Below are positions 34,812 through 44,935 of a stretch of 64,000 bases of DNA, in pieces. The translations under genes were made by a program, and so were the position numbers. Under the pieces are notes generated by a model. It was not told the origin of the DNA. It did no database searches and saw only the letters and a list, made by a program, of their open reading frames with translations. Source of the DNA: Roseovarius pacificus (lineage in GTDB: Bacteria; Pseudomonadota; Alphaproteobacteria; Rhodobacterales; Rhodobacteraceae); NCBI RefSeq assembly GCF_900142665.1, contig NZ_FRBR01000008.1, positions 105,604 to 169,603 on the forward strand, in the 5' to 3' direction. Each line of letters begins with the position of its first letter. Positions within the stretch are counted from its first letter, which is position 1.

Positions 34812-37175
34812 ATGGAGGCGCTCGATCGTAAGCTGCTGCGCGATTTTCGCCGCCTCTGGGCGCAGGCCGCCGCGATCGCGCTGGTGCTGGCCTGCGGTGT
34901 GGCGATCCTGATGACCAGCTTCGGCATGTACGGTGCGCTGGAAGAGACCCGCGACGCCTATTACGAGCGCAACCGCTTTGCCGATGTCTTTGCCGGGGCC
35001 AACCGCGTGCCCGACAGCCTGCTGACGGATATCCGCGCCATCCCCGGTGTGCGCGAGGCCGAACCGCGCGTGGTCGAGCATGTCATCCTCGACCTGCCCG
35101 CACGGGTCGAGACGGTGACGGCGCGCGCGATCTCGCTGCCCGAGGATGGTGCGCCGCTGCTGAACCGCCCCCTTCTGCGGACCGGGCGGCTGCCCGATCC
35201 GGCGGCCACGGCCGAGGTCGCGGTGAACGCGCCCTTCGCGCAGGCCAACGGGCTGCGCCCCGGTGACAGCTTTCTGGCCAATCTGGGCGGGCAGCAGCGC
35301 AGGCTGAGCGTGACCGGCACGGTTCTGTCGCCGGAATTCATCTATACCATCGGTCCCGGTGCGCTGATGCCCGACAACGAAACCTTCGGCATCCTGTGGA
35401 TGCCCGCGCGCATGGCCGATGCGGCGTTCGACATGGACGGTGCGTTCAACGACATCGCCCTGAAGCTCGATCCGGCTGCGCAACAACCTGCCGTGATCGA
35501 CCGGCTGGATGCGCTTCTGGAGCCGTATGGCGGGCTGGGCGCCTATGGGCGGGACCGGCAGACCTCGCACAGTTTCGTGGATGCCGAGATCGAACAGCTG
35601 CGCGCCACCGCCCTGATCCTGCCGCCCATCTTCTTCGGTATCACCGCCTTTCTGGTCGGCATGGTGATCGGGCGGATCATCGCGCTGGAACGCTCGGAGA
35701 TCGGATTGCTCAAGGCGATCGGGTATTCCGATGTGGAAATCTGCCTGCATTATCTGATGCTGGCCGCGCTGATCGCGCTGGTGGGGGCGGTCCTGGGATG
35801 GGGCGTCGGCACCTGGTTGTCGCGGGCGCTGGCGCGGCTCTATGCGCAGTTCTTCGATTTTCCCTACCTGATCTACCGCGTGGCCTGGGACGCCTATGTG
35901 ATATCCGGGGTTCTGGCCTTGCTCAGCGCGGCGCTGGGGGCGGCCCGCAGTGCGCTCAGGGCGGCGGCCATGCCACCGGCCGTGGCCATGGCCCCGCCCG
36001 CGCCGCCACGGTTCAAGCGCACCTGGTTCGACCGGTTGCTGGCGGCGATGCGCCTGTCGCAGCCGGTGATGATGATCCTGCGCAGCCTGATGCGCTGGCC
36101 GCTCCGCTCGGCGCTGACCACGCTGGGCCTGTCGCTGGCCGTGGCCGTGCTGGTGGCGTCCGGCTTCTTTTCGGATGCGCTGGACAAGATCGTGAACAGC
36201 GCCTTCTACCAGTCCAACCGGCAGGACGCGATCCTGTTGTTTGAGCCGGATATCCCCGAAACCGCCCTGCCGCAGGTGGCGAACCTGCCGGGCGTTTTGC
36301 GCGCCGAAGGGCAACAGGGCCAGGCGGCGATCCTGCGTCACGGGCATCTCGAAAAAGACGCAGCGATCGAGGCCCGCCGCCCGGGCGCCGATCTGTCGCG
36401 CGTTATCGACGGGGTGGGCAGGGCCGTCGACGTGCCCCGCGACGGGCTGCTTCTGTCCGAACGGCTGGCCATGCAGCTGGAGGCCGCGCCGGGCGATATC
36501 CTCCAGGTCGAATTCCTCGGCGGGCGCGGCGAAACGCATGCGCTGCCCGTCGCGGGCGTTGTCACGCGGTATATCGGCCTTGGCGCCTATATGGATTTTG
36601 AAACGCTCAACCGGCTCAAGCGTCAGGCCCCGAGGATCAGCGTGGCCAATCTTCTGGTCGATGACGCCCTCCTGCCGGAACTGCACGCCACGCTGAAGGA
36701 AACACCGGAACTCAGCGGCTTGATCATGCTGAGCGACATGCGCCGCAGTTTCGAGGAAACCATTCGCGAAAATGTCGTCGTCATGACCACGGTCTATATT
36801 TCCATCGCGGTGCTGATCACCGTTGGTGTGGCCTATAACGGTGCGCGCATTCAACTGTCCGAACGCGCCCGCGAACTGGCCAGCCTGCGCATTCTCGGGT
36901 TCACCCGTGGCGAGGTGTCTTTTGTTCTGATGGGCGAAACCATGGTGCTGGCGATTCTGGCGCAACCGCTCGGCTGGGGGCTGGGGGCGCTGATCGCGCA
37001 GGCGCTGGCAAGCGGCTCCACATCGGATCTTTATGCCGTGCCGCTGGTGCTGGAACCCGCCGGGTTCGCCCGCGCCAGCCTTGTGGTGCTGGCGGCGTCC
37101 TTTGTATCGTCTTTGGTGGTGCGCCGCCGTCTGGACAAGCTGAACCTTGTCGAAGTCATGAAAACACGGGAGTAA
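34812..37175 (+). CDS. FtsX-like ABC exporter permease, two FtsX domains
   Basis: A 787-aa inner-membrane protein with an N-terminal helix (AAAIALVLACGVAILMTS), a periplasmic domain, then two sets of FtsX helices, one around residues 265-395 (FFGITAFLVGMVIGRIIALE) and one at the C-terminus (ITVGVAYNGARIQLSERARE). Duplicated FtsX permeases of this size move lipophilic or peptide substrates through the envelope with an adaptor. It is flanked by the ATPase and adaptor genes. The substrate is unknown. Confidence 0.9.
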   Translation: MEALDRKLLRDFRRLWAQAAAIALVLACGVAILMTSFGMYGALEETRDAYYERNRFADVFAGANRVPDSLLTDIRAIPGVREAEPRVVEHVILDLPARVETVTARAISLPEDGAPLLNRPLLRTGRLPDPAATAEVAVNAPFAQANGLRPGDSFLANLGGQQRRLSVTGTVLSPEFIYTIGPGALMPDNETFGILWMPARMADAAFDMDGAFNDIALKLDPAAQQPAVIDRLDALLEPYGGLGAYGRDRQTSHSFVDAEIEQLRATALILPPIFFGITAFLVGMVIGRIIALERSEIGLLKAIGYSDVEICLHYLMLAALIALVGAVLGWGVGTWLSRALARLYAQFFDFPYLIYRVAWDAYVISGVLALLSAALGAARSALRAAAMPPAVAMAPPAPPRFKRTWFDRLLAAMRLSQPVMMILRSLMRWPLRSALTTLGLSLAVAVLVASGFFSDALDKIVNSAFYQSNRQDAILLFEPDIPETALPQVANLPGVLRAEGQQGQAAILRHGHLEKDAAIEARRPGADLSRVIDGVGRAVDVPRDGLLLSERLAMQLEAAPGDILQVEFLGGRGETHALPVAGVVTRYIGLGAYMDFETLNRLKRQAPRISVANLLVDDALLPELHATLKETPELSGLIMLSDMRRSFEETIRENVVVMTTVYISIAVLITVGVAYNGARIQLSERARELASLRILGFTRGEVSFVLMGETMVLAILAQPLGWGLGALIAQALASGSTSDLYAVPLVLEPAGFARASLVVLAASFVSSLVVRRRLDKLNLVEVMKTRE

Positions 37176-37181
37176 CCGGAA

Positions 37182-38393
37182 ATGGCCCTCAAGACACGTA
37201 CCGTTCTTTTGTCCGGTCTCGGGCTGGCTGTCGTGGGCGGTCTTGCCTGGGTGGCGTTTCGTACCGATCCCGTGCCGGTGGATATTGCCCCGGTCACGCG
37301 CGGGATAATGCAGGTCACCATCGAGGCCGACGCCCGCACCCGGATCGCCGAGATTTACGAGGTGTCCGCGCCCATCACCGGTACGGCCCGCCGCTCGCCC
37401 GTGCGCGAAGGCGATGTCGTGACGGGCGGCGAAACCGTGGTCGCCATCGTCGAACCCTCCAGTTCCGGCCTCCTGGATGCGCGTACCCGCATTCAGGCCG
37501 AGGCCGCCGTGCGCGAGGCCGAGGCGGCGCTTTATGTGGCCCGCAGCGAGTTGCGGCAGGCCGATGAGGAACTGAACTATGCCCGTACCGATTACGAGCG
37601 GGCAAAGACCCTGGTGGATCGCGGCGTGGCCTCCGTCATCCGGCTGGAAGACGCCGAGCAGCGCCTTGCCACGGCCGAGGCCCGGGCCGAAGCCGCGGCC
37701 TCCAACCTTCAGCGTGCCAACAGCGCGTTGGACGGCGCGCGCGCCGCGCTGATTGAGCCCGGCGACGATGCGGCACAGGATAACGGGTGTTGCGTGCGCC
37801 TGACCGCGCCGGTCGATGGCCGGGTATTGCGGATCGACACGATCAGCGAACGGCCCGTCACCGCCGGGGCGCATCTCCTGTCGGTCGGGCGGCCCGAGGA
37901 TATAGAAATCGTCGCCGATCTTCTGTCCACCGACGCCGTGCGCCTGGCCCCCGGTGCGCGCGCCATCGTCGATCGCTGGGGCGGTGAAAGCACGCTCGAG
38001 GCGCGCCTGACCAAGATCGAGCCATCGGGCTATACCAAGGTGTCCGCGCTCGGCATCGAGGAACAGCGCGTCGATGTGATTTTCGATCTGGTCACGCCGC
38101 TCGCGCAGCGTTCCGGCCTCGGCGACGGGTTTTCGGTTTACCTGCATGTCGTCGAATGGGAGGGGGACGATGTGCTGCAAATCCCGCTTGGCGCATTGTT
38201 CCGGCGCGGGCAGGACTGGGCCGTTTTCGTGGCCGATGGCGGTGCGGCCCGCTTGCAGGTGATCGAAACGGGCCGCCGCAACAGCAGCAGCGTTCAGGTG
38301 CTGGCGGGGCTCGAGCCCGGTCAGAGCGTCATTACCCACCCATCGGACGCGATTGCCGACGGGGTGGCGATTACCGAACGCGAGGCGCAATAA
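37182..38393 (+). CDS. Periplasmic adaptor protein, HlyD/MacA family
   Basis: The 403-aa protein has an N-terminal membrane helix (about residues 8-28), a lipoyl-like half motif (VSAPITGTARRSPVREGDVV), a coiled-coil hairpin (about 100-190, Ala/Glu-rich), and the second lipoyl half (VRLTAPVDGRVLRIDTISER) followed by beta-barrel domains. It would link the FtsX-type permease to an outer-membrane channel. ACCGGAA lies upstream of the ATG, 6 bases after the permease stop. No TolC gene is nearby. Confidence 0.9.
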   Translation: MALKTRTVLLSGLGLAVVGGLAWVAFRTDPVPVDIAPVTRGIMQVTIEADARTRIAEIYEVSAPITGTARRSPVREGDVVTGGETVVAIVEPSSSGLLDARTRIQAEAAVREAEAALYVARSELRQADEELNYARTDYERAKTLVDRGVASVIRLEDAEQRLATAEARAEAAASNLQRANSALDGARAALIEPGDDAAQDNGCCVRLTAPVDGRVLRIDTISERPVTAGAHLLSVGRPEDIEIVADLLSTDAVRLAPGARAIVDRWGGESTLEARLTKIEPSGYTKVSALGIEEQRVDVIFDLVTPLAQRSGLGDGFSVYLHVVEWEGDDVLQIPLGALFRRGQDWAVFVADGGAARLQVIETGRRNSSSVQVLAGLEPGQSVITHPSDAIADGVAITEREAQ

Positions 38394-38582
38394 CCTCCAT
38401 AGCCATCGCCCGACAGCGATGAGGTCCATGGCGATATGCAGAGCGCTCCGCATGACGGTTCGACGATCCCTTTCGTGATATGCGCCCCGACCCAATCATG
38501 AAATTCTTTCCAAACTGCTAACCCCGCGTGAAATCGGTGAATTTGCGTCCATGATGAATGCACCGCGGTTACCGGGGGCCGG

Positions 38583-38596
38583 GTTTCGTACGAAAC
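38583..38596. repeat. Perfect palindrome GTTTCGTACGAAAC, copy 1
   Basis: This 14-bp palindrome shares the 18-bp stretch GGTTTCGTACGAAACGCG with the second locus at 50169-50186. A shared operator or protein-binding site is the simplest explanation; the factor is unknown. Confidence 0.65.
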
Positions 38597-38605
38597 GCGT
38601 GTCCA

Positions 38606-38627
38606 TTTCGTACGTTTCGTACAAAAC
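38606..38627. repeat. Tandem partial copies TTTCGTACG / TTTCGTACAAAAC
   Basis: Directly after the palindrome at 38583 there are two head-to-tail copies: TTTCGTACG (38606-38614) and TTTCGTACAAAAC (38615-38627), the latter one base off the full palindrome. The clustering supports a multi-site operator. Confidence 0.55.
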
Positions 38628-38668
38628 TCCGGCTTCCGTGCCGGGGCGATTTCGGGCATGACACCTGC

Positions 38669-39169
38669 ATGACACCTGATGATCTCGTTCTCACGCCGAT
38701 GGGGCTGCGATTTCGCGGTCGCCACTATCCCTGCTCGGTCGGGCGCGGTGGGCTAACCGCTTGTAAACGCGAGGGGGATGGCGCCACGCCCATCGGGGTG
38801 CATCGAATCGTCGGCATGCTCTATCGCCCGGATCGCCTGGCGCGGCCCGCCGACTGGGCGGTGCCCATCGGGCCCGGCGACATCTGGTCCGACGATCCCG
38901 AGGATCGCCACTATAACCTCATGATTCGAAAGCCTTATTCGCACTCGCATGAGGTGCTGCGCCGGGCTGATCCGCTATATGATCTGGTGCTGATCACCGA
39001 TTGGAACTGGCCGGAGACCAAACCCGGCCACGGGTCATGCATATTCTTGCACCAATGGCGCCGGCCGCATTACCCCACCGAGGGATGTATCGCCTTTCGC
39101 CGCGATCATCTGATTGATATCGCAAGGAAAATTCAGCCATCCACGCGGCTGATCGTGCGTCCTCAATAG
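38669..39169 (+). CDS. L,D-transpeptidase (YkuD) family protein
   Basis: This 166-aa protein matches the YkuD catalytic domain. The catalytic Cys lies in YPTEGCIAFRRDH and a conserved His in SCIFLHQW; the family motif normally reads SHGC or similar, so TEGC is a variant seen in one subgroup. Such enzymes make or modify peptidoglycan cross-links. There is no obvious signal peptide from ATG 38669; a longer in-frame start at 38558 would run through the palindromes and is unlikely. Its last 7 bases overlap the converging YggS-like gene. Confidence 0.82.
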   Translation: MTPDDLVLTPMGLRFRGRHYPCSVGRGGLTACKREGDGATPIGVHRIVGMLYRPDRLARPADWAVPIGPGDIWSDDPEDRHYNLMIRKPYSHSHEVLRRADPLYDLVLITDWNWPETKPGHGSCIFLHQWRRPHYPTEGCIAFRRDHLIDIARKIQPSTRLIVRPQ

Positions 39170-39813
39170 GCGCGTTCGCCGAAAATCGCGCTGCCCACAC
39201 GCACATGGGTCGCGCCAAGCGCGATCGCCTTTTCAAAATCCCCGCTCATCCCCATCGACAACCCCTCCAGCCCGTTGCGGTTGGCGATTTTGGCCAGCAG
39301 GGCGAAATGCAAACTGGCTTCTTCATCGACGGGCGGGATGCACATCAACCCTTTGACGGGAAGGTCCATCCCCTTGCAATCCTTGATGAAATCGTCGGCC
39401 TCGGCTGGCAGGATACCGGCCTTCTGCTCTTCCTCGCCGGTGTTCACCTGGATGAACAGATCGGGGCAGTGCCCCTCTTCCTGGGCCAGACGGGCAATGG
39501 TCCTGGCCAGCTTGGGCCGGTCGACCGAGTGAATGGCCTGAAACAACTCGAATGCCTGACGTGCCTTGTTGGTTTGCAAGGGGCCGATCAGATGCAGGTC
39601 AATCCCTTGAAAACGCTCGCGAAAATCGGGCCATTTTCCGGCGGCCTCCTGCACGCGGTTTTCGCCAAAGCACCGATGCCCCTGCTCCAGAATGGCTTCG
39701 ACCCGGTCATTGGGCTGCTTTTTCGAAACCGCGACAAGGGTGACACTTCCGGGCGCGCGCCCGGCGGCGTCCTCGGCTTTGTGAATGCGGGTTCTGATCT
39801 CTTGCAGCCCCAT
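39163..39813 (-). CDS. YggS-family pyridoxal-phosphate homeostasis protein
   Basis: The 216-aa cytoplasmic protein is of the YggS/PLPBP family, a single TIM barrel that binds PLP on the lysine in LVAVSKKQ and keeps vitamin B6 and amino-acid pools in balance without known catalysis. Hallmarks are FGENRVQEA, LHLIGPLQTNKA, LFIQVNTGEE and the C-terminal SMGMSGDFEKAI and VRVGSAIFG. The ATG at 39813 gives the usual length; an upstream in-frame start is not supported. It converges on the L,D-transpeptidase gene. Confidence 0.94.
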   Translation of the reverse strand: MGLQEIRTRIHKAEDAAGRAPGSVTLVAVSKKQPNDRVEAILEQGHRCFGENRVQEAAGKWPDFRERFQGIDLHLIGPLQTNKARQAFELFQAIHSVDRPKLARTIARLAQEEGHCPDLFIQVNTGEEEQKAGILPAEADDFIKDCKGMDLPVKGLMCIPPVDEEASLHFALLAKIANRNGLEGLSMGMSGDFEKAIALGATHVRVGSAIFGERAY

Positions 39814-39956
39814 GCCACGCCCTCTGTCTGATGCGGTACCGGGTGCCTGTTTGCCACAGGGCGATGCACAGGCACAATGCCTGCCGTCCAAGCCAGGACG
39901 ATTTCAGTAAACTCCTTGCTCCGATCCGTTACCTTGGATAGTAGGGGAGGGAAACA

Positions 39957-40454
39957 ATGCCGGATCGCGTAATGACCATGTACAGCATCAGAAATGCCGC
40001 ACTGACCACGGTTTGCCTTGCGTTGCTTGCCTCTTGCGGGGGCTTCCGCGACGCCAAGCTCGATCCGGAGGCCTACCGCATCGAAGGCGGACGCGAATCC
40101 AAAGGGAATTTCATTGGCAGATCGTCGATATTCGACGCGTTCAAAGGCGGCGATGCCGAGGTCAAGGTCAACCGGTATCTCTGGACGGCATCTCTGGATG
40201 TGCTCGATTTCCTTCCGGTACAGACGGCCGATCCGTTTACGGGTGTTATTTCAACAGGTTATGGCACGCCGCCGGGGGGCGGACAGGCCTATCGCGCGAC
40301 CATCCTGATCAGCGATCCCGCGCTTGACGCACGGTCGCTTAACGTGGCGCTGCAAACACGTAGCGGCCCGGTGGCGGGCGGAACGCAACGCGCTGTCGAG
40401 GATGCGATCCTGGCGCGCGCCCGTCAGTTGCGGATTCAGGCCGAAAGGTTCTGA
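39957..40454 (+). CDS. DUF3576 domain lipoprotein
   Basis: This 165-aa protein has a signal peptide with lipobox LLASC (Cys near residue 27), so it is probably an envelope lipoprotein. The rest matches the alphaproteobacterial DUF3576 family: FIGRSSIFDAFKGGDAEVKV, NRYLWTASLDVLDFLP and DPFTGVISTGYG. Function is unknown; the two-strand pattern suggests an envelope assembly role. ATG 39957 has GGGGAGG 6 bases upstream. It often lies near leuS, as here. Confidence 0.88.
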   Translation: MPDRVMTMYSIRNAALTTVCLALLASCGGFRDAKLDPEAYRIEGGRESKGNFIGRSSIFDAFKGGDAEVKVNRYLWTASLDVLDFLPVQTADPFTGVISTGYGTPPGGGQAYRATILISDPALDARSLNVALQTRSGPVAGGTQRAVEDAILARARQLRIQAERF

Positions 40455-40481
40455 TTTCCGGATAAAGCAGTTCGGGGGCGT

Positions 40482-41729
40482 TCAGGCTCCCGCACCTGAC
40501 ATCACGTCATCGACCCATGACAATTGGCGCGGCAGGCAAATGCTGCGCAAATCATACCGTTTCTGGATCAAACTCCGCGCCGCCGCCCCCAGACCTTCGC
40601 GCGCCTCCTGATCTTCGAGCAGATCACAGACCTGCCCGACAAGCGCATCGCCATCGAAGAAATCCACCAGCCGTCCGGTTTCGTCCTGCGCAATGACCTC
40701 TTTGACCGGCGCGGTATCGCAGGCCACGACGGACGCGCCGCAGCTCATGGCTTCCAGAAGACTCCAGCTTAAAACAAAGGGATAGCTTAGATAGACATGC
40801 ACCCGGCTGACCTGCAAAAGCCGGGTGAACTTGTCATGCGGAATCCGGCCCAGGAAATGCACGCGCTCCCAATCGGCATCGGAAATCTGGCCACGTACCT
40901 CGTCGATGAAAATCTGCTTCCAGGTTTTTCCGCCGGGCGGCCGCGCGCCATAGCTGACCTCGTCGCCACCGACGATCAGAACTTCCGCTTGGGGACGCTC
41001 ACGCAGCAGGCGGGGCAGGGCGCGCATGAAAACGTGATATCCGCGATAGGGTTCTAGATTGCGATTCACAAAGGTAATCACCTCATCGTTGCGCGTCACA
41101 TCGACCTGTCCGTCGATGGTCAGACGGGCATTCGGGTCAGGACGTGACAGGGCGGTGTTTATTCCGTCATGGATAACGGTGATGCGGTCGCGGAATTCAC
41201 ACGGAAATGTATCGGCCTGAAACCGGGTCGGGCTGATACCGGCATCCGCCATCTGGAAATGCAGATGATTGTTGATGTTCTTCATGCGGATACGAAGCCC
41301 CGACAGATCGGCATCGCCCCGGTCGAACTCGGGATCGAACCGCAGATGGGGATACTCTGCACTGTGATAAAGCTCACAATAAAGACCGATCCGAGCATCC
41401 GGCCAGACATCGTGCAGGAACAGCGATTCGCCCCAACCGGGATGGGCAAGGATCAGATCGGGGGAAAATCCGGCATCCTTCATCTTGCATGCCGCGCGAT
41501 AGCACGCCTCCCCACGGGTAACCTTGGTGTCCAGATCGACCAGCCAGGGATGCGTGTTCTGTCCCTTGCGGTTGGGCAGGGCGTAAGGCAGCACGCGCAC
41601 TCCGTTCCAGTTTGTCGGCTCTTTCACCCGCAGGGTCAGCGCGACACATTGATGGCCTTTCGAAGCCAGCAGCGGCGCCAGATGCTTGTATTGGCCGGGA
41701 AAGTTCTGGTGGATGAACAGGATTTTCAT
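40482..41729 (-). CDS. Glycosyltransferase, GT4-like
   Basis: The 415-aa protein has two Rossmann lobes: the N-terminal lobe starts MKILFIHQNFPGQYKHLAPL and the C-terminal lobe has a nucleotide-sugar site (VHVYLSYPFVLSWSLLEAMS then GASVVACDTAPVKEV) with the E-x7-E arrangement of GT4 enzymes. It would transfer a sugar to an envelope polysaccharide or lipid; the acceptor is unknown. ATG 41729 was chosen over a GTG 9 bases upstream. It is alone and divergent from leuS. Confidence 0.87.
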   Translation of the reverse strand: MKILFIHQNFPGQYKHLAPLLASKGHQCVALTLRVKEPTNWNGVRVLPYALPNRKGQNTHPWLVDLDTKVTRGEACYRAACKMKDAGFSPDLILAHPGWGESLFLHDVWPDARIGLYCELYHSAEYPHLRFDPEFDRGDADLSGLRIRMKNINNHLHFQMADAGISPTRFQADTFPCEFRDRITVIHDGINTALSRPDPNARLTIDGQVDVTRNDEVITFVNRNLEPYRGYHVFMRALPRLLRERPQAEVLIVGGDEVSYGARPPGGKTWKQIFIDEVRGQISDADWERVHFLGRIPHDKFTRLLQVSRVHVYLSYPFVLSWSLLEAMSCGASVVACDTAPVKEVIAQDETGRLVDFFDGDALVGQVCDLLEDQEAREGLGAAARSLIQKRYDLRSICLPRQLSWVDDVMSGAGA

Positions 41730-41880
41730 GGAACGCACCGCCCGATACAGTTTTTTCCGGTTATAGGCGGGGCTCTCGCCCCTGCAAACCCCCGCTTTTT
41801 GCGCCTTGCCACTGGACCCCGCGGCGTGTGGGCCCTATCACGCAGGGCAATACGAATGACCGCAAAAGGGTGTGCTGCAC

Positions 41881-44442
41881 ATGTCGCGCTATTCTGCCGC
41901 CGAGATCGAAGCGAAATGGCAAGAGGCCTGGGACAAGGCCGGAATTTTCCGCGCCAGCAGGTCCGGGGACAAGCCCAAGTACTACGTGCTTGAAATGTTC
42001 CCCTATCCTTCGGGGCGCATCCACATGGGCCACGTGCGCAACTACACGATGGGAGATGTGATCGCACGCTACAAGCTGGCCACCGGCCACAACGTGCTGC
42101 ACCCGATGGGGTGGGACGCTTTTGGCATGCCCGCCGAAAACGCGGCGATGGCCATTGGCGGACATCCCAAGGACTGGACCTACGGCAATATCGACGACAT
42201 GCGCGGCCAGATGAAGCCGCTTGGCCTGTCCATCGACTGGAGCCGCGAATTCGCCACCTGCGATCCGGAATATTACGGCCAGCAACAGGCGCTGTTCCTC
42301 GATATGCTGGAGCAGGGGCTGGTCTATCGCAAGAACGCCGTGGTCAACTGGGACCCGGTGGACATGACGGTGCTGGCCAACGAGCAGGTTGAAAACGGGC
42401 GCGGCTGGCGGTCGGGCGCGTTGGTGGAACGGCGCGAGCTGACGCAATGGTTCTTCCGCATCTCGGACTTTGCCGAGGAATTGCTCGAGGCGCTGGACGG
42501 GCTGGATGACTGGCCCGCCAAGGTCAAGCTGATGCAGGCCAACTGGATCGGTCGCTCGCGCGGGTTGCAGTTTGCCTTTTCGCTGATCGACGGCCCCGAG
42601 GGCCATGACCGGATCGAGGTTTATACCACCCGGCCCGATACCCTGATGGGCGCCAGCTTTATCGGGATTTCCCCGGATCATCCGCTGGCCCGCCAGATGG
42701 AAAAGGACAACGCCGAACTGGCCGCCTTCAACACCGAATGCCGCCGCATGGGCACCTCGGAAGAAGAGCTCGAAAAGGCCGAGAAAAAGGGGTTCGACAC
42801 CGGCCTGCTTGTGCGCCATCCGTTCGATACCGCATGGGAATTGCCGGTTTACGTCGCCAACTTCATCCTGATGGATTATGGCACCGGCGCGATTTTCGGC
42901 TGTCCGGCGCATGATCAGCGGGATCTGGATTTCGCCAACAAGTACGGACTTCCCGTTAGCTCGACCTATGCGCCGGAAACGCCGGGTGACGATTTCACTT
43001 TGCCCGAGGACGGGGGCGAGGCATATGTCCCGCCAAAAACCGAAAAGGTGCGTTATGTCAAAGGGTTCGCGGGTGACGAGGTGCAGACCGGCGAGCAAGG
43101 GATCGATGCGGCCATCGCCTTTTGCGAAGACAACGGCGTGGGGCAAGGCGTGACCAAGTACCGCCTGCGCGATTGGGGGCTGTCGCGTCAACGGTATTGG
43201 GGGTGCCCGATCCCGGTGGTGCATTGCGACACCTGCGGCGTGGTCCCCGAGAAGAAAGAAAACCTGCCGGTGCGTCTGCCTGACGATGTTAGCTTCGATC
43301 AGCCCGGCAACCCGCTGGATCGTCACCCCACCTGGCGCGATTGTGCCTGTCCGTCCTGTGGTGCGCCCGCACGGCGCGAGACCGACACGATGGACACTTT
43401 CGTGGACAGTTCGTGGTATTTCGCCCGTTTCACCGCGCCGCGCGCCGAAACCCCCACCGACATGGCCGAGGCCGAATACTGGATGAACGTGGATCAGTAT
43501 ATCGGGGGCATAGAACACGCGATCCTGCACCTGCTCTATTCGCGGTTCTTCGCCCGCGCCATGCACCTGACGGGCCACCTGCCGCAAAAGGCGATCGAGC
43601 CGTTCAACGCGCTGTTCACGCAGGGTATGGTGACGCACGAGATTTATCAGACCCGCGATGAAAACGACCGTCCCGTCTATCACCTGCCCGAAGACGTGGA
43701 AGACGGCAAGCTGAAGGCGACAGGCGAGCCGGTCGAGATCATCCCCTCGGCCAAGATGTCGAAATCCAAGAAGAACGTGGTCGATCCGGTCAATATCATC
43801 GGGTCTTACGGTGCCGATACCGCCCGTTGGTTCGTGCTGTCCGACAGCCCGCCCGAGCGGGACGTGGAATGGACCGCCTCGGGGGCCGAGGCCGCGCACA
43901 AGCACCTGTCGCGCGTCCATCGCGTGGTGAGTGAGATCGCCGCCAGCGACGCGCCTGCCACCGATCAGGACGAAGGTCTGCTGCGTGATATGCACAAGGC
44001 CATCCACGATGTGACTGGCGGGGTGGAATCCTTTGGCTTCAATGCGGCCATTGCGCGGCTTTACGCCTTTACCAATACGCTGGCGAAATCGAACGCCGGG
44101 GCCGGGGCGCGCAAAGAGGCCGCCCGCGCACTGGTGCAACTGATGTCGCCGATGACCCCGCACCTGTCGGAGGAACTGTGGCAGACCTTGGGGGGCGAGG
44201 GGCTGGTGACCGATGCGCCCTGGCCGCAGGCCGACGAGGCGATGCTGGTTGACGATACCGTCACCCTGCCCATCCAGATCAACGGCAAGCGCCGAGCGGA
44301 AATTCAGGTGCCGAAGGACATGGACAAGTCCGAGGTTGAAAAAACCGCCCTGTCCAACGATGCTGTCATCAAGGCACTGGATGGGGCCCGGCCGAAAAAG
44401 ATCATCGTTGTCCCCGGACGGATCGTGAATGTCGTCATTTGA
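41881..44442 (+). CDS. leuS: Leucyl-tRNA synthetase
   Basis: This 853-aa class I synthetase charges tRNA-Leu. The HIGH-type motif is [14 protein letters not shown] (about residues 43-56), the large CP1 editing domain lies between about 220 and 415, and the second signature is [13 protein letters not shown]. The anticodon-binding and C-terminal domains complete a normal-length enzyme. The start ATG 41881 is preceded by AAAAGGG. Its end overlaps the lptE start by 14 bp, the common alphaproteobacterial leuS-lptE-holA order. Confidence 0.98.
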   Translation: MSRYSAAEIEAKWQEAWDKAGIFRASRSGDKPKYYVLEMFPYPSGRIHMGHVRNYTMGDVIARYKLATGHNVLHPMGWDAFGMPAENAAMAIGGHPKDWTYGNIDDMRGQMKPLGLSIDWSREFATCDPEYYGQQQALFLDMLEQGLVYRKNAVVNWDPVDMTVLANEQVENGRGWRSGALVERRELTQWFFRISDFAEELLEALDGLDDWPAKVKLMQANWIGRSRGLQFAFSLIDGPEGHDRIEVYTTRPDTLMGASFIGISPDHPLARQMEKDNAELAAFNTECRRMGTSEEELEKAEKKGFDTGLLVRHPFDTAWELPVYVANFILMDYGTGAIFGCPAHDQRDLDFANKYGLPVSSTYAPETPGDDFTLPEDGGEAYVPPKTEKVRYVKGFAGDEVQTGEQGIDAAIAFCEDNGVGQGVTKYRLRDWGLSRQRYWGCPIPVVHCDTCGVVPEKKENLPVRLPDDVSFDQPGNPLDRHPTWRDCACPSCGAPARRETDTMDTFVDSSWYFARFTAPRAETPTDMAEAEYWMNVDQYIGGIEHAILHLLYSRFFARAMHLTGHLPQKAIEPFNALFTQGMVTHEIYQTRDENDRPVYHLPEDVEDGKLKATGEPVEIIPSAKMSKSKKNVVDPVNIIGSYGADTARWFVLSDSPPERDVEWTASGAEAAHKHLSRVHRVVSEIAASDAPATDQDEGLLRDMHKAIHDVTGGVESFGFNAAIARLYAFTNTLAKSNAGAGARKEAARALVQLMSPMTPHLSEELWQTLGGEGLVTDAPWPQADEAMLVDDTVTLPIQINGKRRAEIQVPKDMDKSEVEKTALSNDAVIKALDGARPKKIIVVPGRIVNVVI

Positions 44443-44935
44443 TCGCCGCACCTTTCTGACAGGCGCTTGCAGTGCGCTGACCGCCCCGGCCCTGGCGGGC
44501 TGTGGCTTTACCCCGGCCTATGCACCGGGAGGGGCCGCGACTCGGCTGCGCAATGCCGTTTCCATCATGGAGCCCGACGACCGTGCGGGTTACCTGATGA
44601 CGCGCGAGCTTGAAGATCGTCTCGGGCGCGCGTCGATGCCGCGCTACGATCTGATCTATTCGCTGGACCTGATTTCGCAGCCGGTGGCGATCTCCACCAG
44701 CAATATCGTAATGCGTTACAACCTTCTGGGTGAGGGAACCTATGTGTTGCGCGATCGTGACAGCGGGGCCGTGGTGCTATCCGGAACTGTGGATAGCTTC
44801 ACCAGTTTTTCGGCCTCTGGCAGTACCGTTGCAACACAGGCGGCTGAACGTGATGCAGAAGAGCGGCTGATCACGATTCTGGCCGACCAGATGGTGGCGC
44901 GCCTGATTGCCGGGTCTGCGGGCCTTCCGGCATGA
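44429..44935 (+). CDS. lptE: LPS assembly lipoprotein LptE
   Basis: The 168-aa lipoprotein has a signal with lipobox LAGC (Cys25), followed by [10 protein letters not shown], typical of alphaproteobacterial LptE, the plug and partner of the LptD LPS translocon in the outer membrane. Position between leuS and holA agrees. The coding region overlaps leuS by 14 bp and holA by 4 bp. The remaining sequence is a single small alpha/beta domain ([18 protein letters not shown]). Confidence 0.9.
   Translation: MSSFDRRTFLTGACSALTAPALAGCGFTPAYAPGGAATRLRNAVSIMEPDDRAGYLMTRELEDRLGRASMPRYDLIYSLDLISQPVAISTSNIVMRYNLLGEGTYVLRDRDSGAVVLSGTVDSFTSFSASGSTVATQAAERDAEERLITILADQMVARLIAGSAGLPA

Larger units (their letters stand above)
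38394..38668. promoter_or_regulatory. Intergenic region with CGTACG palindromes before the L,D-transpeptidase
   Basis: This 275-base gap has no convincing gene. It contains GTTTCGTACGAAAC (38583-38596), a perfect 14-bp palindrome, and a tandem related pair (38606-38627). The same palindrome occurs at 50170. The sites lie 40-90 bases before the start of the L,D-transpeptidase and may be an operator for it. Confidence 0.5.

Noticed and set aside
33951..38495. A 1514-codon open frame on the minus strand opposite the exporter genes
   Set aside because: It mirrors three well-recognised plus-strand genes, has low-complexity Gln/His/Arg/Gly-rich translation and no ribosome site; it is a by-product of GC-rich codon bias.
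41761..44451. An 896-codon minus-strand frame opposite leuS
   Set aside because: leuS is complete and certain on the other strand.
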